Source of the DNA: Zygnema cylindricum
Taxonomy: Eukaryota > Streptophyta > Zygnematophyceae > Zygnematales > Zygnemataceae
Direction of reading: 5' to 3'
Length of the DNA: 64,000 nt
NCBI GenBank assembly: GCA_037447655.1
Contig: JBBHKE010000807.1
Coordinates: forward strand, 112,327 to 176,326
In this document: positions 35,101-46,375 of the stretch, in pieces
How the letters are laid out: every line of letters begins with the position of its first letter
How positions within the stretch are numbered: position 1 is the first letter of the stretch
Program-made: the position numbers and the translations under genes
The notes under the pieces: model-generated
Seen by the model: only the letters and a program-made list of their open reading frames with translations
The model's database searches: none
What the model was told of the DNA's origin: nothing

Positions 35101-36963
35101 CATAAGATATTCAATTATGGGACTTTCGTCAACCGCATAAACAATCAATCCCACTCCTCCCGCTCGATTTACTTCAAAAGCTTTTTGGGCATTTGGGGGA
35201 CTCGCAATTCCTCCCTCACAAACAACAATTTTTCCCGCGACTTTCGATGGATCCAGAGCGTTGATTCGGCAATATCTGAGGCAATTTGGAAAAAGGGAGA
35301 AGGAAGAAAAATTAGAAGGAGAACGGGGGAAGTGGGTGAGGGAGAGAGGGAGAGGACGGAGAGGGAGAGTAGGGAGAGGAGGGAGAGAGGGAGAGGAGGA
35401 CAATCGAGGAGGAGAAGGAAGAGGAAAAGGGGAAGAGGAAAGGGATGGAGAAGGGAAATTGCAATGAAGATGTCCCTTTTTGTTCGACCCATTTATCCTT
35501 ATTTTACCCTTATATATATTTGATGTTGTTGTTGTTTGTTTTACCTTCGAGCATTTGTTCCAGCAGTGGGAGTCCCTCCATTCAAACCGTAAATTAGAGG
35601 AATTTGATTAGAGTTTCCAGAAAATCCCGTCCCATTGGTTGCCGAAAAACCCTGACACAAAAAAATGAAAGTGAAAACAAAATGAAAAAAAGTACGAACA
35701 AACGCAAAAGAAGGACAAAAAAAAACACACACACTTTTCAAAACCCTTTCAAAATTTGCACCGCTTGCGATCCCGAAACCACCTTCCCACTCCTCCCAAA
35801 ACCTCTCCGCTCCTCTCCTCTCCTCTCCTCTCCTCTCCTCTCCTCTCCTCTCCTCTCCTTCCACTTCACTCACCATATACTCCGTCCCGTCTCCCAAATT
35901 AATGTACTTGTAAACCGTCGTTGCCTCGTCTCCCTCTACTGGGAACCCTGTAGGAGAAGAAATAACACTTCTCGGTACACTTCCCGCGGCGACCGTCCAA
36001 TACCACGGCGCCACATTGGCGACCGTATTTAATCCCGGTCCACTATTTCCTCCCGCGACAAAAACCGGTATTCCCGCTAATGTCGCGAAGAGAGCCCCTC
36101 GATCGAGAGGGGAATCGAGAGGAAGAGGAGAGGGAGAGTCACCGGCCAAAGAACAAGAAATAACGTCGACTCCGTCTTGAATCGCAGCCTCGAAACCGGA
36201 AAGAATGTCGGATTCCAAACAAGTCACACCGCGGGAGTGGTTTTTTCCGTCGCCTAAGCTCGTGCCGAAACAGACCTGAGGGGGGAGAGAGAGAGATAGA
36301 GAGAGAGGGGGGGGGAGAGAGGACAGAGAGGGGGGAGAGAGAGGGGAGAGAGGGGGGGGGGGGAGGGAGGGGAGGGAGGGAGGCAGGGAGGAGGAGAGAG
36401 AGGAGAGAGGAGGAGAGAGAGGAGAGGGAGAGAGCGAGAGGAGAGGGAGAGAGAGAGGAGGGGAGAGAGAGAGGGGACAGACAAAGTAGGATTGAGCAAA
36501 AACGGTGCAGTGATCTGACGGTTCGATGGCAAAATGTCGAACGTCGACCGTAATTAGTGTGGATTATAAATGAGAAATGCAAAAATTGCTACTAACAGTG
36601 ATAATGTAATAGAGTAGAAGCGAAACGAGCCATAGCAAAAGAAAAACAGACTGCTGGAGAACAGAGGGATACAGAAAAAGCGAAAGAGAGAAGGTGAAGC
36701 TTAGAGAGAGAAAGGAGGAGATATATTTAGAAGCGAGGGAGAGGAACATATATTTAGACAAAAGAGAGAGAGAAAAAGAAAGAGAGATAATCCGAGAGAG
36801 CGGGGAGAGAGAGGGGGAGGGAGAGAGAGAGAGGGAGAGAGGGGGCAAGAGAGAGGGAGAGTAGAAGAGAGAATCAGAAAGAGAAAGAAAAAAAGAGAAA
36901 CGAAACGGAACGAACAGGAGAGCAAAAGAGAGAGAAAGAAAAAGCGAAAGCCGACAAGGGAGC

Positions 36964-37014
<51 letters not shown>

Positions 37015-39872
37015 AAAAAAAAACAAAATTACTTTGTAAACGGCGATGTGAGCCTCGTAAGCCATCCCTCTCGCAGTTCCGAAGTCCACACTCCCGATGG
37101 AGGCGTTGAGGACCGGAGATCCTGCTGCGATGGAGGAGACGTGGGAGCCATGGCCGTCCGAGTCTCGAGCTGACCGGTATTCAAAGATGGAGTTGTTAAA
37201 AAGACTCTGGTATTTTTCCTCGTAGCCCGCAGCAAAGTACCGGGCACCGATGATTTTACTGGAAAGGAGGGAGGGTAGGGAGGGAGGAAAGTAGAGTGAG
37301 GGAGAGAAAAGAACGGATGGTATGTGAAATAAAGGGAAGGAGGGAGGGAGGGAGGGAAGAATGGAGGGAGGGAAAGTGAGGGAGAAGCAGGGAGAGATAA
37401 TATGTGAAATAAAGGGAAAGGGAGGGAGGGAGGAAGGAGGGTTTGGAAGTGTTCCTCGTAACCGGAAACAAAGAGAGGGGCAGGCTGGAGGGAGAGAGAG
37501 AGAGAGAGGGCGAGAGAGAGAGAGAGGGCGAGAGAGAAAGGAAGAAAATGTGAAAGAGAGGGGGCAGTTGTGAGAGAGAAAGAAAAAGAGAAAGAGTGAG
37601 ACAGAGAGAGAGGAAGGGAGATAGAGAAAAAAAGAAAGAAAGAAAGAGAAAGAGAGAGAGAGGGAGAGAGGGGGAGAGAGAAACATAAAAAGAAAGAGAG
37701 ACAGAGAGAGAAGGATATCAAGAAAGCAAGAAAGAAAGAAAGAAAGAGAATGAGTGAGAGGAGGGAAGAGGGTGAGAGACAGTGGGGGAGAGAGAAAGAA
37801 GAAAAGAAAGAGAGAGTGACAGAAAAAGAGGAAGGGAGATAGAGAAAGAAAGAGAGGAAGAGGGAGCGGGAGAGAGAGAGAGAGAGGGAGAGAGAAAGTG
37901 AAAGAGAGTAAGGGATGGAGAGACAAAAAAGAGGGGAGGGAGAGAGGGACAGAGGGAAGGGGGAGCGAGAGAGAAATTACCGATTGCAGGTGGAGGCCGG
38001 CCAGCTGTCGCCCTCTTGACAGATGCCTTTGAATTTGGTGGGAGGAGAAGGCATGTCATTGTCTTTGAAACTGTCGACTTCCGGCCATATTCCTGAAAGG
38101 AAGAGACTGGACACTTTAGCACTAAAAATAGTGTGGACAATTCCGATTCATGCTCAAGAATAGCGCCTTGGAAAAACAATAACTAAATATCGTAATCGTC
38201 CAAGTCTTCAAAAATTGTACCGACGAATGCCTTATTAAATTTTTTCAGCCATTGGTCGATAATTTGTTTTCTTCTTTTTTTCTACAAAAGAAACAATTTT
38301 CATTTCATGCTTTTATTAACTTTTAATTACTAAGTTAGTGATGCAAATCGTACGAATTGTGCCGAAAATTGTGATTTCTAATCGGCAGTAAATTAGTGTT
38401 GCATGTTGAATGGGTTCTGTTAGTCCATAAAGTAGTGTACTTTTTTCAAAGCAACTTGTCCAATGTCCAATGTCCAATGTTCAATGTTCAATGTCCAATG
38501 TCCAATGTCCAATGTTCAATGTTCAATGTCCAATGACCAATGTCCAATGTCCAATGTCCAATGTCCAATGTTCAATGTTAAATGTCCAATGTCCAATGTC
38601 CAATGTCCAATTTTCTTTACATTTTCCAATTCCCAAGGTTTAACACCGATTAACCACATCAATTTCCATCCCAAAACCTTCCGTCCACCCCACCTCTTCT
38701 TGACCCCCACCCCTCCCTCCCCCCCTGGTGGCCGCCCACAGGGCCCGGGGCGCCTCGGCGGCTCCCGGTCGAGCCCCCAGGACCTCCGCCGAGCCGACCG
38801 TCGCCGGCCTCAGCGCCCTCTCGCGGCCGCACCGACACCACGCCCGGCTCACCTGTACGGAATGGTACGGATGTACGGATGGTTAGGGGGGATTGTGGGA
38901 GATAGAGGGGAATTGTGGACGGTTGGGGGAGACGGAGGGAGGTTTGGAGGGAGATTATGGGGTATAGGGGGGGGATGAAGGGGAAATATGGAAAAATATG
39001 AGTGTGGGGACGTGGGGGGGAGAGAGAGAGGGAGAGAGGGAAATTGAAATTGGGAAAAGTATTGTGGCACTCACTCCTGAGGGAGGCGGCCCTGTTGGGG
39101 GGAGAGGGAGGCGGCGAATCCGTTCATGGCATTCACGTAGCCGTACAGTTTGTCGTCAGTGCTGGGGAGAGAGAGAGAGAGCGAGAGAGAGAGAGAGAGA
39201 GTCAATACTAGCTGTAAAAAAGAGAGCTGTTTAAAAGAAATCTGGAGGAAAGAGATGCGGCTTCGAAAGCAGCTCCGCCACCTTCCAAAGATTGGTCGGT
39301 CATTAAAAAAAAAGAAAAAAAAAAGAAAGGGGGGAGGGGCGTAAAACAGAAACGCTTAAAGTTACTGTCAAAAAAACCAAGCAGTCCACACTAATTCATG
39401 TAAGGGGATCTCCCCCCCCGCTCTCTGTCCCTCCCTCCCTCCCTCCCTCCCTCCCTCCCTCTCCCTTCTTCCTCGTGTCCCTCCCCCGGTTCCCCACTCT
39501 CTCCCTCCTTCCTCTTGTCCCTCCCCCGCTTCCCCTCCCTCTCCTTCCCCTCCCCCCACCTGGCTCCCACACGTGCGAGCAGTCTCTTCTGCCTGGCCAG
39601 CGCGTTGGCGCGGAAGGAAGCTGCCTGGAAGCTGCCGCCGGGGTGGCGCTGGCGGGCCAGAGGGAGAGTCAGCCCGGCCAGCTGGACCACGTACGTGTCC
39701 TGGGGGGGGGGGGAGGGGGGGAGGGAGAGAGAGGGAGAGGGAGAGGGAGGGGTCAGTCTCTCTCGTTCTCGCGCACTTTCGACCATCTTTTTCACTCTTC
39801 TCAATCTTTTCTCGCTTTTTCTCCCTGTCTTCCCTCTCTTTCTCTCTCTCTCTCTCTCTCTCCCTCTTTCCT

Positions 39873-39922
<50 letters not shown>

Positions 39923-39928
39923 TCTCTC

Positions 39929-40011
<83 letters not shown>

Positions 40012-40368
40012 CTCTCTCTCTCTCTTTCTGCTCTTCTATATCTCTCTCTCTCTCGGTGCTTTCTCTCTCTCCTCTTTTTCTTCACCTTTCCCTCTCGTTA
40101 GACATCTCTCTACATCTCCCCCTCTCTCCCCCTCCCTCTCCCCCACTCCCTCCTGCATCTTCCTCCCCTCCCTTCTTTCTCCCACTCTCCCTCTGCATCT
40201 CCCTTTCTCTCTCTCTCTCTCCCCCTCTCTCCCTCTCTTTGGTTTCCACGTGACGTCACCAGGCGCTGTCCAACTAACCTGACTCCAGGCGGCTACCAAA
40301 GTCACACAAAACGCCAAAATACGAAGCTTCCCTGCAGCTTCCACGTTCCTTCCCATTTTCCTTCCCAT
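29988..40368 (-). CDS. Plant-type subtilisin-like protease with Pro-rich tail and C-terminal PAN/Apple-like domain, 14 exons
   Basis: Secreted serine protease of family S8A. Exons (minus): 40279-40368, 39560-39699, 39075-39161, 38678-38847 (least certain), 37981-38092, 37033-37258, 35874-36275, 35545-35651, 35036-35275, 34580-34697, 33697-33940, 32782-33279, 31577-32350, 29988-30238. Phases agree throughout, giving about 1,152 residues. Residues 1-30 are a signal peptide; 31-105 an I9 prodomain ('DTYVVQL', 'YVNAMNGFAASL'); His about 236 in 'DGHGSH'; oxyanion Asn about 352 in 'AGGNSGPG'; PA domain in exons 8-9; Ser about 613 in 'SGTSQATPH'; then an Fn3-like domain ending 'VFGKWKW'. The Asp-Thr-Gly motif expected before 'GIWPE' is not seen; exon 4 reads 'EEVGWTEG'. 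Residues 850-1070 are SPPP/poly-Pro, and 1071-1152 a six-Cys PAN/Apple-like module ('CASQC', 'YCWLK'). Land-plant subtilases normally end after the Fn3-like domain. Confidence 0.85.
30480..30860. repeat. Degenerate 10-bp array (AAATGTTCAA) in the last subtilase intron
   Basis: About 35 imperfect copies of 'aaaatgttca' follow each other with A-run length changes. The array lies between the PAN exon and the Pro-rich exon. Confidence 0.6.
31140..31460. repeat. Purine-rich block in the last subtilase intron
   Basis: GGGA/GAGG-rich on the plus strand, so CT-rich in the sense strand of the subtilase. It is non-coding. Confidence 0.7.
31960..32102. repeat. Poly-G run (92 G, then 8 and 41 G) within the Pro-rich exon
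   Basis: Uninterrupted G from 31960 to 32051, then A, 8 G, A and 41 G. Read on the minus strand it is poly-C coding for poly-proline. Runs this long are hard to sequence and assemble, so the true length and frame across it are uncertain. Confidence 0.85.
35811..35860. repeat. (TCTCC)n microsatellite in a subtilase intron
   Basis: About nine perfect copies of TCTCC lie just downstream of subtilase exon 7 (minus strand sense GGAGA). This is opposite in strand bias to the large GA blocks of neighbouring introns. Confidence 0.85.
36276..37032. repeat. GA-rich subtilase intron
   Basis: The intron between exons 7 and 6 is GA-rich on the plus strand over 36276-36480 and again 36660-37015, with about 180 bases of ordinary sequence between. 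It ends in a (GA)n run at 36965-37010. Confidence 0.75.
37259..37980. repeat. GA-rich subtilase intron
   Basis: The whole 722-bp intron between exons 6 and 5 is purine-rich on the plus strand. It contains one degenerate internal repeat of 'tatgtgaaataaaggga' at 37320 and 37400. Confidence 0.75.
38459..38613. repeat. 7-bp tandem array (CAATGTC)n
   Basis: About 22 copies of CAATGTC or the variant CAATGTT occur in near-perfect 7-bp register, with one CAATGAC and one AAATGTC variant. It lies in the intron before the 'GIWPE' exon of the subtilase. Confidence 0.9.
39400..39555. repeat. CT-rich subtilase intron segment
   Basis: Plus-strand pyrimidine-rich, hence purine-rich in the sense of the gene. 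It includes a (TCCC)n run at 39429-39461. Confidence 0.65.
39740..40240. repeat. (TC)n-dominated first intron of the subtilase
   Basis: Long CT dinucleotide runs, best at 39836-40045, fill the intron between exons 1 and 2. The strand bias is opposite to that of introns 5 and 6 of the same gene. Confidence 0.8.
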
Positions 40369-40540
40369 TGACCTCTCCAGAACCTCTCTTCCCTCTCCCC
40401 CCTCTCCCTCTCTCCCTCCCTCTCTCTCTTTGTTTCCCTCCCTCTCTCTCTTCGTTTCCCTCCCTCTCTCTCTCTCTCCCACACTCTCGCTTCCTATGTC
40501 TTCTTTCGGTTTTTGTCTCTTCCCGAATTTCGCTTTTATT

Positions 40541-40930
40541 CCCGCCAAATTGTGACGTGACAAACTTGTCCTCGGTGACGTGGCATCCGCGGGTACCGTA
40601 CTTCGTCTCATTGTGACGTCACGCGACATTGGCCGCCGCCGGCACTTGCTTCACATGCCCGCTGTTGGCCTTCAGGTGCGAATGCGCGCATGACGTGACG
40701 ATATTTGGAGTGCCACGCGGCGGACGCCGATTGGAAGTGTGGATGTGCAGGTGAGTTTTTCGGCGTCATGTGAGTTGCTGTGATTTGACGTCGGGCGCTT
40801 TTTGTCGGGACCCGGGAATTTGGGGGACATGACGTGATTTGGTGTAATGCGGCGAACACCTGCGTGGGAACTGCCACGTAAGGCTTGGCAAGACAAGGGA
40901 GTACGGAAATGAGCACGACGTGACGTCTTG
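40541..40930 (-). promoter_or_regulatory. ACGT-box-rich region upstream of the subtilase
   Basis: Upstream of the subtilase start (40368), TGACGTG or TGACGTCA cores occur near 40551, 40575, 40611, 40691, 40826 and 40918. The perfect TGACGTCA at about 40613 and the repeated GTGACGTG are typical bZIP sites. The region is also richer in CG than its flanks. A promoter role is inferred only from position. Confidence 0.4.
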
Positions 40931-41178
40931 TAACAAACGTAGAAACAACGGCCGACATTCGTTTGAGCAGTTGTTTGTCGTTATTTGGAACGTGATCTGG
41001 GGGGAATTGTCAAGGATCCGGTAAACCATACGGCAAGGACTTGCAAGCTCGCACGTACGGAGGTCCATAACGACAAACAATAAACTTTTGCATGCATCGC
41101 GGCCAGATCAGCCAATACCGTACTGCTCTATACTTTTTTGTACTTTGCAGCGCCAGCTGTTTGGCTTCGGTTTCGCCC

Positions 41179-41659
41179 ATAGTTGTTAAAATCGCGCGAT
41201 TTTTTCCTTTTTTTCCGATTAAAAACGTATAATTCGTGACTTTTGAATAAATCGGAAAAAAACGCGATGTACTTTCTGTCCGGTAAACTGAACGGAGAAT
41301 TTACGGAAACTGTACGGTATATACATTAAACTGTACGGTTTTGTACCCAAAAGTACGGAATTTGACTAAAAGATACGTTGCACTTCGTAGTACTTTCTGT
41401 CCGGTAAACTGAACAGAAATTTAACGGGAAACGTACGGAATTGTACCAACATTTTACGGACTATGACGAAAAAAGACGGGAACTGTACGGAAAATGTACA
41501 AACTGCGGGATATGTAAAATTTATATTTGTTTACATGTACGGAATTGTACGGAAGAAAATTCATTAACGATTTTAACGATTTTTTCAAAAGGTTCAATGC
41601 GTTTGTTACGTATAATTCGTCGCGATTAAATCGTTCGCACGAACGCCGTGAACAACTAT
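41179..41659. mobile_element. Short element with 10-bp target duplication (Mutator-like)
   Basis: The element begins ATAGTTGTT and ends AACAACTAT. It is flanked by exact copies of GGTTTCGCCC (41169-41178 and 41660-41669). A 9-11 bp duplication points to the Mutator-like group. The interior is dense in 'gtacgg' and holds an internal direct repeat ('actttctgtccggtaaactg') at about 41270 and 41400. It does not encode a transposase. Confidence 0.7.
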
Positions 41660-41677
41660 GGTTTCGCCCATTCAAAT

Positions 41678-42319
41678 CATAGTTCAAAAGTAGGCGTTTT
41701 TATGGTAGGCCTTGGTAGGCGCACAAAACTGGCACTAAACTCGCGTAGAGTAGGCATATTGTATGGGTGTGCGTTGCGGACACTCTTGTACGATCGTACG
41801 AATATGACGTATGATCATAGGACAGCGCACGCCACCTGACGAAAATTTTTAGCGAACTGACGCCGCGTAGGATGACATTCCGCTGGAAAGTAAACCCGAA
41901 AGAAAACCCAAAAAAAAACGCGGAACAGGCAATCTGGTTGGTCAATTTGAGGCTTTATTTAGTGTGGCCTTCAAATTGCAGACGCTAATATGACAAATTG
42001 TCCTATCGTAAGTTGTGTTATGGGCTTTTCATGTGATCTTCTTAAATCAATACTTTGATCAGCGACCGTCCGATCGTCCAAATCTGACAGTTGAAATAAA
42101 AAAACACCTCAAAATTCACAGAAAAAATATTTTTTGTCCGACTTTTTTTCAAAATTTAGACATGCGGTTTAATTCTCTATCGATCGATGTGCACCTCAAC
42201 CCTCTTAACCTTTTTTTTCATTTTTCGACCAATACAATATGGGTCTTAAGGGCATATTGTATGTTTTGCATACAATAGGCATACTGTATAGGCCTACTTT
42301 CACCTACTTTTGAACTATG
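41678..42319. mobile_element. hAT-like MITE with perfect 8-bp target duplication
   Basis: A 642-bp copy of the CATAGTTCAAAAGTAGG family, inverted relative to the copy at 4788. It is flanked by ATTCAAAT on both sides (41670-41677 and 42320-42327), which supports a hAT-like origin. It inserted immediately next to the 10-bp duplication of the previous element. Confidence 0.8.
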
Positions 42320-42487
42320 ATTCAAATGAACACGCCACGATCTCGAGAGAGCGGCATGGAGATCTTCGAACCGCAATCGGCAATAATATTCGACATATGG
42401 GGTACGGTAAAGTACATTACCGTACCATACGGCAGAAAATGCTGCGCGTTTCAAAATTTAAATGACACGCAAATAAAAAATACACTA

Positions 42488-43801
42488 CACCGCGAATCGT
42501 ATTTAGAGTAAAGAAAAAATTAGAGTAAAAAAGCAAAAAAACAATTAGAGTTATGAACGCTAATTTTTGTGATAGATCTTTTTCACATAGGAAGTTTAGG
42601 GTAATTAGGGGAAAAATTCCGTTGTTTACTGAAAGCCGTACTGTTTCGTATAGTGCCGTACCAGAAAAAATAAAATGTCAGAAAAATAAGACTACTGAAT
42701 GAGGGATTTGATTCTCCACGTTTATGGGCGTAAACGTAGACCGTCGGATGCATAATCGGATACGCCGTCGTCTGACACTTTCAGTTCGCAACAAGTGACC
42801 CGGAGTAGGTCAATTCTTAGCGCCTGAACTAATAGCATCGTGCCTCGTGGAAAAGTGAACAAATATCCACGACGACCGCGCGACCAGGTGGGAACACGTC
42901 GCATATGACACGTGGCTCCCGCAAGGGAGGATGCAAGGCCACCGAAAGCCGCAAGAAAATCTTTGAACGGAGGATATTGTTTAACGCATCTGTTGCCATG
43001 GAATAACCATTCTGACATTTTCTTACGCTTTTACAAATTTTTAGCTTTGTCCACCCGTACATATTTTATTCAATACGTTGCACGAGTCACTTTTTACCTT
43101 CACTGGTACAAATATGTGATCAAAATTTGCTGTCAAAGATTCTTTAAACATTTCCAGAATCGTATTCATCTATTACGTGGACCAATCAAATTTTGCCACG
43201 GAAATAAATGTCGGTTACTGACCCGACACAATGGAACGATGGCTTTAATAAACGATTTTTTGACGTTTATTGAGACCGCCTAATGGAACAACGCTCTTAC
43301 TCTAATTTATTTAAGTACTATATATTGGGTTATGTCGGCAATGATTATCCGCTCTGTAATTATAAACACTAAATTTCGTAAAAGTACGAAATATGTCACT
43401 CCGTATAGTTTGGCGTCATTATGACGTTAGTACTATTTGTCGCGCTGAATGTCAGTTAATGTTTACACTGACGAGGATGTTATCGACAGACGAGAGTTAT
43501 GCGAACGGCTTTTTTCGATGTGATTGGTTTTTTTGTTTAGTGCGATTTCACGTGCGAGCGCAATTCTATTAAACTATTATTTGTACCTTTTTACATATAA
43601 AAGTACAATTTTGCACGGTCGGACGTCGTCCGTACTCCACACTATTTAAAACGAACTGATATTATAAATTTTTACGCTAATTAAACCTTACCTTAAATAG
43701 TACAATGAAAAAATTATAATCATTTACTCTATTTAAGGTGATAAAGTCGAAATTTTGGGCAACCGAATTAGTGTTATTTACTCTAATTACGATTGGCGGT
43801 G
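42488..43801. mobile_element. Large TA-flanked MITE-family copy (about 1.3 kb)
   Basis: Starts CACCGCGAATCGTATTTAG and ends CTCTAATTACGATTGGCGGTG with TA on both sides. Subterminal 'ttagagtaaaaa' blocks match 43804-44295. The middle (about 42840-43290) is different in composition and may be a nested insert, but I could not define its ends. No transposase frame is recognised. Confidence 0.6.
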
Positions 43802-43803
43802 TA

Positions 43804-44295
43804 CACCACGAATCGTAATTAGAGTAAAAAATGAAAAAAAAATCAGAGTTATGAACTCTAATTTATGTGATATAACTTTTTCAAAAATGAATTTTACTCT
43901 AATTCATCAATAACTCTATTTTGGGCGTAAATTTGGGCGCTAAAAATATCCATTGTAAATTAAATACAAGTACACAATTTTACAAAACGTACAGTTTCAC
44001 GTCATTATGACGTTTGCATTACGCAGTTTGGTAAAACGCAATTACATGAAAACGGCATGTACTAAATCATTATTTGTACTTTTTTACTTAATAAATTACA
44101 ATTTTGCACGGTCAGACACCGACCGTACGCCACACTATTAAAAACCACACTGTATTAGAGTTATTAACGCTAATTCAGAAAGTACCTTAAATAATGTAAA
44201 TAATAATTTAGAGTAATGTACTATATTTATAGTGATAGAGTCAAAATTTGGGGTGACTGAATTAGCGTACATAACTCTAATTACGATTCGGGGTG
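43804..44295. mobile_element. TA-flanked MITE, head-to-tail with the previous copy
   Basis: A 492-bp element from CACCACGAATCGTAATTAG to CTAATTACGATTCGGGGTG. It shares the single TA at 43802-43803 with the preceding copy, so one inserted exactly at the edge of the other. Both carry the internal 'acaattttgcacggtc' segment. Confidence 0.75.
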
Positions 44296-45359
44296 TACAA
44301 GACAGACTGATACTCCCTTTTGCCACACCTGCTTGTACCGTTTGGTTGCATAAGGAAGGTGACGTCATATTATACAAATTGACAAGCGTCAACAAATTTC
44401 CAAAAGCAACCGTCCATAGCTATTTGCCAGTGTAACTTAATGACCAAACATTGTCGTTTAGTGAAATTTCTCCGTACTACCTTCACTTGCAATCAAAGTG
44501 AATAGCACTAAAATTGCGACCCCAGATTAAGGCTCTTCCTTCAAAAGTATAAATATATATGTTATATTTTATGTTACTTTTTATCGATCTAGTTTTCATA
44601 AATGTCACTTACACTAGTTAAAAAGGAATGTAAATAATACATTGGACAAAACTTGTCAGTCCAAACATTAGCGGCTCTTCAATTCGAACAAAAATACATA
44701 ACATGTGTCATGTAATGGACTCGATTCATGAAGGTGAGTGGCCTCGACAACGGAACTTACACTTAGATTTTATTCAAAATAATAAAACCCAAGGGAAATC
44801 AGGCAAACATGTTCTCACATGTCCAATTGTCGCCAATTTGAACAACTATGTCGGCTATATTGGCCACACTATATCAATAAGGGTTATAGGTTTTGATTAA
44901 GATAACTCCTTTGTTTCCCTTATACCCTATAAAAACTCTTAACTCTAGTATTTTTCCCTTCATTAAAAAGATAATCATAGTAATAAACATTTTGCGATGG
45001 TTCTTAACAGTACCAATGTCCAAAAACGAAATTAGTCACTCACATTTGTGGCATATGAAATATTTTACATTATAAACGTGTTTTTTCTCTTCTTTTACAC
45101 TTATGTTTTTTAAACATCATCCACTTTGAGCTTATTTGTGACACTATCGATATCACTAAAGTTACAACTTGACATCTTAGCTCCCCGACTTTGTTTTTTT
45201 ACTTTTTTTGTCAACATGTCACCCAAATCCGCTTCTTAAGGCATTCTTGGTTTCACCTCATACACCATTAATATCGACGACATTGGTTTTACGACTTTAC
45301 CATATGTAATCCTTGTTCGTGCCTTTTCACTTGACAGATCACCCGATTTCGTGTTTGGT

Positions 45360-45413
<54 letters not shown>

Positions 45414-46323
45414 GCGTATTCAAAAGTTGTCACTTTTCATTTTCACGAGAATAGGTAGGGAAGAGGAGTGGAGGAAAGAGGGGGAGAGGTAAAGTTGATA
45501 TAAACGCTTGCAAATACTTGTGAATAAAATTGGAGGTTTACAAACAATACAAAAGCGATATCTACTTGCCCTCATAAAAAATGTGTTGAAATCACGTGCG
45601 ATGCGTGAACGATTTCCTTTATCAATGTATTTTTTCACAATATTATTTGTCGAAGGGAAATTGTTCTCGAGAATATTTTAAGTTTTAAAACTTTGATAAT
45701 ATCGATAACTTGACCAACCGATGGTTTCACAAATCATTTATAAAACATATCGACTTTATTTAACCACTGATTCACAACAATAGTAACAACGTTCACGTCA
45801 TACTCAAAAACTTCAAGAGATATTGTCCCATACATTATACATGCCATATAATTTATGATTTAAGTGGTAGGAAATCCATATTACATGGGTTGGAAACAAT
45901 TTAGGTCAACACTGGTGGTTGACTACGCATTTATAAAAAAATAGTGAGAGATGTTAAAAACTTAAGGGTCGTGTGCCGCATTGAATTAAATCGAATACGG
46001 TGCGGTCCGCTGCGCGAATACAACAATGTGGGAGGTTTCAACTCTTCATATTTCGATACTTTGTTTTAATCTATTTGTTTCTTTCCGATCGCCCACATGT
46101 AGATGTGTAACGAATCCACAACGACCTTGATTCTAATGTAATTTGGATGTTCTTATGTATTTTTAATAGACCTTCCTTTCTCTCTTGTACCTTCCTCATT
46201 TTTTTTATAAAAACAAGACAAACAATGGCCGTTACACGGGCAAGGTTCGTGTTTTGTGTGTTTATGCTTGTACGGAGTGTTTGTACACTAAATTTATAGA
46301 TACTGATGTATTTGGGAACAACT
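44296..46323. other. AT-rich spacer, no gene recognised
   Basis: About 2 kb without a recognisable gene or element apart from the AT microsatellite at 45361-45408. Small frames here lack family resemblance. Confidence 0.4.
45361..45408. repeat. (TA)n microsatellite
   Basis: About 24 perfect TA repeats. Confidence 0.95.
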
Positions 46324-46375
46324 ACACCGTGAATCGCTATTAGCGTGTTGGTCGCTAATTGAGGTACCCTGTTTC
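46324..46375. mobile_element. Truncated TA-flanked MITE end
   Basis: About 50 bases are identical to the left end of the complete copy at 46932, including 'gtgttggtcgctaattgagg'. The match then stops, leaving only the terminus. Confidence 0.7.

Noticed and set aside
38459-38613. Possible CRISPR-like or telomere-like array
   Set aside because: A simple 7-bp tandem repeat without spacers, and the unit is not TTTAGGG or a variant; the host is a eukaryote.
39475-40282. Three overlapping plus-strand frames of 200-255 codons
   Set aside because: They are translations of the CT repeat in the first subtilase introns and lie antisense to well-supported exons.
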